A stretch of DNA of 7,280 nt from an uncultured Prosthecobacter sp. Its GTDB lineage: Bacteria; Verrucomicrobiota; Verrucomicrobiia; Verrucomicrobiales; Verrucomicrobiaceae. Made by a program: the position numbers and the translations under genes. The DNA lies in the NCBI GenBank assembly GCA_937941745.1, contig CALDGV010000741.1, forward strand, positions 1-7,280. The letters run 5' to 3'. A model generated the notes under the pieces. That model had not been told where the DNA came from. It saw only the letters and a program-made list of their open reading frames with translations, and searched no databases. Positions within the stretch are counted from its first letter, which is position 1; each line of letters starts with the position of its first letter. This document shows, one piece after another, positions 1 through 4,670 of this stretch.

Positions 1-545
1 TTCCAAGCCGCCCAGGCCAGTCCTGCGGCCACCAGCGCCGCTACGGCAAAGCCCGCTGCAGGCGGCAGGTAATAGGTGCTCAGCAGCGAATACAGATTCG
101 TCTCCCCACCTGCCACCACAGGCACCGTCTGGTTCTGGATCACCAGCCAGAACAGCCCGCGGAACACCAGCAGCCCTGCCAGCGTCACGATGAAGGCCGG
201 GATCCGCTCACGCACCACCAGCACCCCCTTCAGCCACCAGATCCCCAGGCCCGTCAGGAGACCCGTCAGCAGCCCTACTGGTGCCGGAAGGCCTGCCTTC
301 GTCGTCAGCACGGTGGCAATCCCGCTCAGCAGCGCCAGTCCGCTCCCCACCGAAAGGTCAATGTGCCCCGGCAGGATCACCAGCAGCATGCCCATCGCCA
401 GCGTCGCCGTGATCGAAAGCTCCGTCATCAGCAGCGAGAGGTTTCGTGCATCCAGAAACTTCGGCTCCACCATCCCGAAAAACACGGCAATCCCCAGCAA
501 CGCCAGGGCGATCGAGGAATCACGAAAAGAAAAAGCACGCATCAT
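1..545 (-). CDS. xylH: XylH-type sugar ABC transporter permease (C-terminus outside window)
   Basis: This is an inner-membrane permease subunit of a carbohydrate ABC importer of the BPD_transp_2 family (xylose/ribose/rhamnose type); it would work with a sugar-binding protein and an ATPase that are not in this window. The 181 visible residues hold about six hydrophobic segments (roughly 9-26, 42-60, 66-82, 87-106, 116-136 and 163-181). Family signatures are IDLSVGS at 62-68 and FIVTLAG at 118-124 followed by a FRG motif, and the spacing and the LPPAAGF segment near 160 resemble E. coli XylH. XylH is about 390 residues, so roughly half is present. Two adjacent ATG codons (545 and 542) could start it; the upstream GGCAGG is only a weak ribosome binding site. 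No ATPase gene precedes it; instead there are 290 bases of structured non-coding DNA. The family is secure. The substrate is not, and xylose is only the nearest match. Confidence 0.88.
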   Translation of the reverse strand, partial: MMRAFSFRDSSIALALLGIAVFFGMVEPKFLDARNLSLLMTELSITATLAMGMLLVILPGHIDLSVGSGLALLSGIATVLTTKAGLPAPVGLLTGLLTGLGIWWLKGVLVVRERIPAFIVTLAGLLVFRGLFWLVIQNQTVPVVAGGETNLYSLLSTYYLPPAAGFAVAALVAAGLAWAAW

Positions 546-650
546 GGAAAACAGCCTGCCATCTTGAATCCCGCCCGCCGCACCGAACAGGAAAAAATCA
601 GCGGGCTTGCCTCTCCTGCCGGATATCAGAGGCATTCACCCTTGAGCCTG

Positions 651-677
651 CGCCGCCTTGCCCTGCGGCGACTTTTT
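651..677 (+). terminator. Possible weak intrinsic terminator (plus strand)
   Basis: The 6-bp GC-only stem CGCCGC/GCGGCG (651-656, 665-670) has an 8-base loop and is followed by ACTTTTT on the plus strand. This fits a short rho-independent terminator, but no plus-strand gene precedes it. It may instead be a hairpin in the minus-strand permease leader, where it would fold equally well. Confidence 0.3.
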
Positions 678-718
678 CAACTCGAAGAAACGGCCCCTCG
701 CCTGCGTGCAGCGGCCAT
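677..718 (-). CDS. Possible 13-residue leader peptide ORF upstream of the sugar permease
   Basis: On the minus strand GGAGG (728-724) stands five bases before an ATG at 718, which opens the 13-codon frame MAAARRRGAVSSS and stops with TGA at 677-679. This is one of the best-formed ribosome binding sites in the window. The frame has three consecutive Arg codons, two of them (AGG, CGA) often rare. It lies between the 8-bp stem at 689-750, whose loop contains its start site, and the hairpins at 651-670 and 608-634 that precede the permease start at 545. The arrangement resembles a translated leader that could modulate downstream expression. Against this, so short an ORF can occur by chance and no minus-strand terminator directly follows. 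Confidence 0.3.
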   Translation of the reverse strand: MAAARRRGAVSSS

Positions 719-756
719 GAAAACCTCCGCAATGAGAGAATAGGGCCGTTTTTTTT
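689..756 (+). terminator. Long-loop terminator-like hairpin with T8 tract
   Basis: A perfect 8-bp stem, AACGGCCC (689-696) with GGGCCGTT (743-750), is followed on the plus strand by an unbroken run of eight T (749-756, the first two shared with the stem). The 46-base loop can itself form small stems, such as GCGG (711-714) with CCGC (727-730). The T-run suggests transcription termination on the plus strand, but the nearest upstream gene is on the minus strand. The product ended here would therefore be an unannotated transcript or antisense RNA. The loop is longer than in a typical intrinsic terminator. Confidence 0.4.
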
Positions 757-835
757 CGCTTCAGAAAGCCAGAGTACTGCCTGTTGCCGTCATTACGGCC
801 TCAGAGCCTTGCTCCTCTCTCCCGGGGCGCGGTTG

Positions 836-1069
836 TCATTCCTCCTGCGGGGCTGTGGGATCGTAGTCCGCCAGGAAATCGGCGAGCAGCCGGATCATCT
901 GGTATTCGTTCAGCCGGTGTGGGGCATCGGGCTGTTCGATCACGGGAACTTCCTTCCAGGCTGGGTAAACTGGCTTGGCCTGCCTGCCTGTCCGGGTTTC
1001 CTTGGAAGGCTTCTTCCGCGCCTCTGGGGAGGATGTGACCCTGGGATTCGTGGAGGGGAGGGCATTCAT
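836..1069 (-). CDS. Small orphan protein, Pro/Lys-rich N-terminus with acidic C-terminus
   Basis: I do not recognise this 77-residue protein. Its reality is supported by an AGGAG ribosome binding site (1080-1076) placed six bases before the ATG, and by strong C/G preference at third codon positions. There is no signal peptide or membrane segment, so it is probably cytoplasmic. Residues 8-40 are rich in Pro, Lys, Arg, Ser and Thr and look disordered. Residues 52-69 (around EYQMIRLLADFLADY) should form an amphipathic helix, and the last residues are acidic. The charge split suggests a small adaptor or nucleic-acid-associated protein, but that is only a guess. It stands alone, divergent from the DoxX gene, with GGTTAACC-type palindromes in the gap upstream. 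Confidence 0.7.
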   Translation of the reverse strand: MNALPSTNPRVTSSPEARKKPSKETRTGRQAKPVYPAWKEVPVIEQPDAPHRLNEYQMIRLLADFLADYDPTAPQEE

Positions 1070-1075
1070 CGGATT

Positions 1076-1080
1076 CTCCT
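1076..1080 (-). promoter_or_regulatory. Ribosome binding site of the 77-residue orphan
   Basis: AGGAG on the minus strand lies six bases before the ATG at 1069, an optimal Shine-Dalgarno spacing. It fixes the start codon and is the strongest single argument that this small ORF is a gene, because most other genes here lack a recognisable site. Confidence 0.75.
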
Positions 1081-1105
1081 GGGTAAGTGGCCGCTGAGCG
1101 ACGTT

Positions 1106-1115
1106 AGGTTGACCT
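1106..1115. promoter_or_regulatory. Imperfect operator-like palindrome AGGTTGACCT
   Basis: The arms AGGT and ACCT flank a central TG, one base away from the core of the exact GGGTTAACCT element 65 bases further right. It overlaps the transcription start expected from a candidate minus-strand promoter of the 77-residue orphan (TACAAT at 1122-1117 with TTTAGC 18 bases upstream at 1146-1141). The family resemblance is visible; binding by a regulator is inferred. Confidence 0.35.
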
Positions 1116-1116
1116 G

Positions 1117-1146
1117 ATTGTAATACCTAAAAACATCCGAGCTAAA
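1117..1146 (-). promoter_or_regulatory. Candidate promoter of the 77-residue orphan gene
   Basis: On the minus strand, TTTAGC (1146-1141) and TACAAT (1122-1117) are separated by 18 bases. The -10 element matches the sigma-70 consensus at five of six positions; the -35 element is poor. The predicted start near 1110 would give a leader of about 40 bases ending in the AGGAG site. Confidence 0.3.
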
Positions 1147-1170
1147 GCCTCTGGGATCCATTGTTTCCAT

Positions 1171-1180
1171 GGGTTAACCT
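1171..1180. promoter_or_regulatory. Operator-like palindrome GGGTTAACCT
   Basis: This element contains the 8-bp perfect palindrome GGTTAACC (1172-1179) in the divergent gap between the 77-residue orphan and the DoxX gene. The identical ten bases recur at 2466-2475 in the other divergent gap. A self-complementary core repeated exactly in two control regions, and not seen in coding DNA, points to a dimeric regulator site. This is an inference. Confidence 0.45.
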
Positions 1181-1264
1181 AAAAAGGCGTGGCTGTGCTG
1201 GTGTGGTGCCTGCGGCGAGCTGTCTTGACGCAAAGGGGAATCGCGACCATCAGCCGGAGGCGTC

Positions 1265-1714
1265 GTGCTGCTGCCCACGCTGTTTCCATCACCTCCGAAC
1301 TGCTGCTCCATGAAGCCCCGCAAATCCTCTCCTGCCGACAAGCTGACTGACCCGGGCCTTTTTGTGCTGCGTGCCGGAGTCGGGCTTTCGATGCTGCTCT
1401 GCCACGGCCTGCCCTATTTCAGGAACTTCCAGGAGTCGGCGGCAGGGTTCTACAACTTCTTTGGGATGGGCAAGGAATTGACGCTGGCCCTGACCATCGC
1501 TGCAGAGGCTGGTGGATCGGTGATGCTGATTCTCGGCTACAAGGCACGCCTGGCCGCGCTGATCCTGGCGGCCACGATGTCCGTGGCGTTCTTTTATGTG
1601 CACGGAGCTGATTTTTCGGGGGAGCAGTCCGGCGAGCTTTCTTTCATCTACCTGCTTTGCTTCACGGCCCTGAGCCTGACAGGGCCTGGACGGCTCTCGA
1701 TGGATGGTGACTGA
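1265..1714 (+). CDS. DoxX family integral membrane protein
   Basis: This is a small four-helix inner-membrane protein of the DoxX family. Members are linked to redox or quinone-related membrane complexes and thiol stress, but the biochemical role of most is unknown. Hydrophobic helices lie near residues 32-49, 71-91, 95-113 and 125-140. Family features are the early HG motif (H48), a Glu inside helix 2 (E81), an Arg after it (R95), a His at the end of helix 3 (H113), the GELS segment (E124), and the closing GPGR motif before a short polar tail. At 149 residues it has normal family length. GTG at 1265 is chosen because GGAGG (1256-1260) precedes it by four bases; ATG at 1310 gives 134 residues and a more typical N-terminus but has no ribosome binding site. 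It converges on the NlpC/P60-like gene with 15 bases between stop codons. Confidence 0.88.
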   Translation: MLLPTLFPSPPNCCSMKPRKSSPADKLTDPGLFVLRAGVGLSMLLCHGLPYFRNFQESAAGFYNFFGMGKELTLALTIAAEAGGSVMLILGYKARLAALILAATMSVAFFYVHGADFSGEQSGELSFIYLLCFTALSLTGPGRLSMDGD

Positions 1715-1729
1715 GGTTTCGCCTGCAGC

Positions 1730-2398
1730 TCAGAAGCCTGGGGGGTGGCGTGGGAAGAAGCCGGCGTAACTTCGAGGCCCGGTGCGCCAGCGAGGTCCCT
1801 CGGCAGCCGAGCCGCCGCTCGTATCCAGGCGCAGGCCGCAGAGGGTGAGAAAGACATGACTGCCTGGCTTGACCCACAGGGTGATGAACCGTCCGGCGCC
1901 CGGCTGGCCATAGGAGGCGAGCTGGGCGGACGTCAGGACACGGTCGAGAAGGCCGGCCTTGATGAGAACGTAGGAGGTGGCGCTGGAGCAGTCGTAGGCA
2001 GCGTCTTCGAGCTGGCGATGACCACCGCCGCGGATGTAGGGGCTGCTCTGGAGGTGATTGGCGGCCTGCACGGCATACTGCACCTGCACGGGCAGCTGTC
2101 GGGAGCAGGCGGCCTGACCGCCGATCATCTGGATGAGGGGAATGGCCTGCGTCACAGGTCTTGGTGCCCCTGGTGTGGGAAGAGAAGCCATGCCCTGACG
2201 GCTTTTCCAGGCCGCCAGCTCCTGGTGATAGTGTCGCAGCTTTTCCTGGTAGGCTCGCAGCTCCTGATAGTAGGCGCGCCAGGGATCAGCCACCGCAGCG
2301 ATGGCGGGAGACTGCGCAGCCAGCGGCTGGCAGACAAGCAGCAGCATGCCTGCGGAGGCGCGCAGCATGCGGGTCCATGTCCGGCGGAAGTTTTGCAC
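1730..2398 (-). CDS. Secreted NlpC/P60-like (papain-fold) cell-wall hydrolase with N-terminal aromatic heptad repeats
   Basis: This is probably an exported peptidoglycan-directed cysteine hydrolase. The N-terminus is a Sec signal peptide: Arg-rich start, hydrophobic 13-24, and a likely cut after LAAQ or AIAA, around 29-36. Residues 41-68 form three to four exact seven-residue repeats rich in Tyr, Gln, Glu and Leu, predicted to be a coiled coil. A Pro-rich linker (72-82) leads to the catalytic part: YDCSSATSYVL holds the presumed nucleophile C137, and GSHVF holds the presumed H181, followed by GLRLDTSG, GPRW and a terminal RHPPGF. This C-terminal pattern matches a group of NlpC/P60-like proteins I associate mainly with actinobacteria, where the nucleophile motif is usually DCSG. 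Here the residue after DCS is Ser. GTG at 2398 is the first possible start after an in-frame stop; ATG at 2368 is an alternative that keeps the whole signal peptide. Activity is unproven. Confidence 0.75.
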   Translation of the reverse strand: MQNFRRTWTRMLRASAGMLLLVCQPLAAQSPAIAAVADPWRAYYQELRAYQEKLRHYHQELAAWKSRQGMASLPTPGAPRPVTQAIPLIQMIGGQAACSRQLPVQVQYAVQAANHLQSSPYIRGGGHRQLEDAAYDCSSATSYVLIKAGLLDRVLTSAQLASYGQPGAGRFITLWVKPGSHVFLTLCGLRLDTSGGSAAEGPRWRTGPRSYAGFFPRHPPGF

Positions 2399-2427
2399 GG
2401 ACGCCGACTATTCTCATGGGCGCGCGG

Positions 2428-2456
2428 GAATAACGAATAAAGTAGAGTTAACTCAA
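2428..2456 (-). promoter_or_regulatory. Candidate promoter of the NlpC/P60-like gene
   Basis: On the minus strand TTGAGT (2456-2451) and TTATTC (2433-2428) are separated by the ideal 17 bases. The DNA between is AT-rich, unlike its surroundings. The start would fall near 2420, about 22 bases before the GTG at 2398. The -35 hexamer overlaps the palindrome GAGTTAACTC, so a protein bound there would block polymerase. Confidence 0.4.
2445..2454. promoter_or_regulatory. Perfect 10-bp palindrome GAGTTAACTC
   Basis: This fully self-complementary ten-base element overlaps the candidate -35 box of the NlpC/P60-like gene. Its GTTAAC core is shared with the element whose centre lies 21 bases to the right, about two helical turns, so both would face the same side of the DNA. 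Likely an operator, by inference from position and symmetry. Confidence 0.45.
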
Positions 2457-2465
2457 CGCACTCAA

Positions 2466-2475
2466 GGGTTAACCT
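2466..2475. promoter_or_regulatory. Operator-like palindrome GGGTTAACCT (second copy)
   Basis: This is an exact copy of the ten bases at 1171-1180, containing the perfect palindrome GGTTAACC (2467-2474). It lies just upstream of the candidate NlpC/P60 promoter and about 155 bases before parC, in phase with GAGTTAACTC. Confidence 0.45.
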
Positions 2476-2628
2476 GGACTCGCGGATCGAGTGATGAGAA
2501 ACCAAGAACCGCAAACGGGGAACACGGAACCGGCAGCGGCTGGAGCGGCTTTGCAGCTTGACGGCAGGGCCGGTAGTGAGCACTTGAGCAGCTCTGATTT
2601 TCTCCCAACCGCCTGATTTTCCCCGCCT

Positions 2629-4656
2629 GTGGCCAAGAAAGCATCCTCCAAGTCCGAAGATTCCTCACCCATCCTCGCCGACAGTGCTCCGATCGTGGAG
2701 ATGCCGGTGGACGTGCATTACAGCAACTGGTTCCTGGAATATGCCAGCTATGTGATCCTGGAGCGTGCGGTGCCGCACATCTACGACGGCTTGAAGCCCG
2801 TGCAGCGGCGCATCCTGCACTCCATGGACGAGCTGGAGGATGGCCGCTACAACAAGGTGGCAAACGTCGTGGGCAACACGATGAAGTATCACCCTCATGG
2901 GGATGCCAGCATCGGCGATGCGATGATCCAACTCGGCCAGAAGGACCTGCTGATCGACACCCAGGGGAACTGGGGCAACACGCTGACCGGTGACAATGCT
3001 GCCGCGCCCCGATACATCGAGGCACGGCTTTCCAAGTTTGCCCTGGACGTGGTGTATTCGCCCAAGGTGACAGAATGGGCGGCAAGCTACGATGGCCGCA
3101 ACAAGGAGCCCATCACGCTGCCGGTGAAGTTTCCGCTCCTGCTCGCCCAGGGCGTGGAGGGCATCGCCGTGGGGCTTTCCTGCCGGATTCTGCCGCACAA
3201 CTTCATCGAACTCTGCGAGGCGAGCATCGCCGCGCTGCGTGGTGAGGAGGTGAACCTCGTGCCGGACTTTGCGACGGGCGGCATCATGGATGCTACGGAT
3301 TACAACGGCGGCCTGCGTGGAGGCCGGATCCGCGTGCGGGCGAAAATCGTGCCCGGTGAAAAGAAGAACACGCTGCGCGTGGTGGAGATCCCCTACGGAA
3401 CCACCACGGGTGGGATCATGGACAGCATCGTGGCCGCGAACGACAAGGGGAAGATCAAGATCGTGCGTGTGGACGACAACACGGCAGAAACGGCGGAAAT
3501 CGTCATCCAGCTGACTCCAGGCGCGGATGTGGACCAGACGATCCAGGCACTTTATGCCTTCACGGACTGCGAGGTGTCCATCGCTCCCAATGCGGTGGTG
3601 ATTCAGAACGACAAGCCGCGCTTTCTGACGGTGAACGAACTGCTGAAGGAGAGCGCCGAGCACACCAAGACCATCCTGCGTCAGGAACTGGAGATCGTCC
3701 TGGGTGAGCTGGAGGACCGCTGGCACTTTGCGAGCCTGGAGAAAATCTTCATCGAGAACCGGATCTACCGGAAGATCGAGGAATGCGAGACCTGGGATGC
3801 CGTGATCGAGGCCATCTGGAAGGGCTTGAAGCCCCACCTGGGCCTGCTGAAGCGCGAGGTGACGAACGATGACGTGGTGAGGCTGACGGAGATCAAGATC
3901 AAGCGCATCTCGAAGTTCAACAGCTTCGAGGCGGACAACTACATCAAGGAGCTGGAGGAGGACATCGCCGGTGTGGAGAAGAACCTCAAGCAGCTCACGC
4001 GCTTTGCGATCGCCCACTTTGAGCGGCTGAAGAAGACCTACGGCCCTGGCCGTGAGCGCCGGACGGAGATCACGACCTTTGACCGCGTGGCGGCAGCGGA
4101 GGTGATCCTGGCCAATGAGACTCTGTACCTGGATGCGAAGGAAGGCTTTGCCGGCACGGGACTGAAGAAGGAAGGGGAGCCGCTGTGCAAGTGCTCGACC
4201 CTGGACGATGTGATCTTCTTCACCCGGGACGGCACGATGACGGTGACGAAGGTCTCGCCGAAGTTCTTCGTGGGCAAAAACCCGGAGTACATCAATCTTT
4301 TCAAGAAGGACGAAGAGGCGGTGTACACACTCATCTATCGTGACGGCAAGAACGGCCCGGTGATGGCGAAGCGCTTCCGCATCGGAGGCATCACGCGTGA
4401 CAAGCAGTATGTGCTGACCCGAGGCACTCCTGGCAGTCTGGTGCTCTTCTTTGCCCGGCATGAGACGGAGGAGGCGAGCAACGCGCAGAACCTGCTGGTG
4501 CATCTGAAGCCAGCGCTCTACCTGCGCCAGATGCAGCTGAAGTTCCCGGTGGCGGCGCTGGCGATCAAGGGCCGCGACAGCCTGGGCAACATCGTGACCA
4601 AGCACGCCGTGGACCGCATCGTGAACGAGCGAAAATCGGCCGAGCCGCAGGCCTGA
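2629..4656 (+). CDS. parC: DNA topoisomerase IV subunit A (GyrA/ParC family)
   Basis: This is the breakage-reunion subunit of a type IIA topoisomerase. With ParE it passes one DNA duplex through another to unlink daughter chromosomes. Residues 35-62 (YASYVILERAVPHIYDGLKP then VQRR) are the conserved entry motif; YHPHGDASIGD (87-97) is the winged-helix region where quinolone-resistance changes occur; AAAPRYIEARL carries the catalytic Tyr129 with Arg128. A tower/coiled-coil region follows (about 330-490), then a short C-terminal part (about 500-675) with beta-strand-like segments and no GyrA box. The sequence resembles Bacteroidetes-type ParC. At 675 residues it is shorter than typical GyrA (about 800-870) because of the reduced C-terminal domain. 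GTG at 2629 is the first start after an in-frame TGA and has no Shine-Dalgarno site. parE is not adjacent. It converges on the phosphatase gene with 7 bases between. Confidence 0.93.
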   Translation: MAKKASSKSEDSSPILADSAPIVEMPVDVHYSNWFLEYASYVILERAVPHIYDGLKPVQRRILHSMDELEDGRYNKVANVVGNTMKYHPHGDASIGDAMIQLGQKDLLIDTQGNWGNTLTGDNAAAPRYIEARLSKFALDVVYSPKVTEWAASYDGRNKEPITLPVKFPLLLAQGVEGIAVGLSCRILPHNFIELCEASIAALRGEEVNLVPDFATGGIMDATDYNGGLRGGRIRVRAKIVPGEKKNTLRVVEIPYGTTTGGIMDSIVAANDKGKIKIVRVDDNTAETAEIVIQLTPGADVDQTIQALYAFTDCEVSIAPNAVVIQNDKPRFLTVNELLKESAEHTKTILRQELEIVLGELEDRWHFASLEKIFIENRIYRKIEECETWDAVIEAIWKGLKPHLGLLKREVTNDDVVRLTEIKIKRISKFNSFEADNYIKELEEDIAGVEKNLKQLTRFAIAHFERLKKTYGPGRERRTEITTFDRVAAAEVILANETLYLDAKEGFAGTGLKKEGEPLCKCSTLDDVIFFTRDGTMTVTKVSPKFFVGKNPEYINLFKKDEEAVYTLIYRDGKNGPVMAKRFRIGGITRDKQYVLTRGTPGSLVLFFARHETEEASNAQNLLVHLKPALYLRQMQLKFPVAALAIKGRDSLGNIVTKHAVDRIVNERKSAEPQA

Positions 4657-4670
4657 GCCCATCTCAAGGC
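4651..4670. terminator. Hairpin spanning both convergent stop codons
   Basis: GCCTGAG (4651-4657) pairs with CTC-A-AGGC (4663-4670), leaving a 5-base loop and one bulged A. The hairpin covers the parC stop and the first codons of the opposing phosphatase terminus. There is no T-run on either side, so it would be at most a weak or factor-aided bidirectional end signal. Confidence 0.25.

Larger units (their letters stand above)
546..835. other. Structured intergenic region ahead of the sugar permease
   Basis: These 290 bases hold no convincing full-length gene on either strand. They contain three inverted repeats: a 7-bp stem TGCCTCT/AGAGGCA (608-614 with 628-634), a 6-bp stem CGCCGC/GCGGCG (651-656 with 665-670), and an 8-bp stem AACGGCCC/GGGCCGTT (689-696 with 743-750). 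A short GCCGT/ACGGC hairpin also lies at 786-799. Read on the minus strand, this is the leader of the permease and includes a 13-codon ORF with a strong ribosome binding site. Read on the plus strand, two of the hairpins are followed by T-runs. Whether the region is an attenuator, a small RNA or a set of terminators cannot be settled by eye. Confidence 0.5.

Noticed and set aside
446..1117. A 223-residue plus-strand frame across the intergenic region and the small orphan gene
   Set aside because: It has no start signal or motif, overlaps the permease and the orphan gene antisense, and runs through the T8 terminator-like hairpin.
1109..1137. TTGACC as a -35 box for a plus-strand doxX promoter
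   Set aside because: No acceptable -10 hexamer lies 16-18 bases downstream, and the TTGACC is part of the AGGTTGACCT palindrome.
1714..1739. A hairpin (AGGTTTC/GAAGCCT) in the DoxX/NlpC convergent gap as a terminator
   Set aside because: The stem needs a G-T wobble that only works on the plus strand, the loop is 12 bases, and a G-run rather than a T-run follows.
1745..2440. A 231-residue plus-strand frame over the NlpC/P60-like gene
   Set aside because: The minus strand has a signal peptide, heptad repeats and a catalytic motif. The plus product is low-complexity Gly/Ala/Arg with no motif.
2558..2586. TTGACG as a -35 box for parC
   Set aside because: The bases at the expected -10 position (CACTTG) do not resemble the consensus, so I could not define a parC promoter.
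2665..4662. A 665-residue open frame antisense to nearly all of parC
   Set aside because: It is a mirror of the high-GC3 parC codons. Its product is rich in His, Arg, Leu and Val with no domain, while the plus strand encodes an unmistakable topoisomerase.
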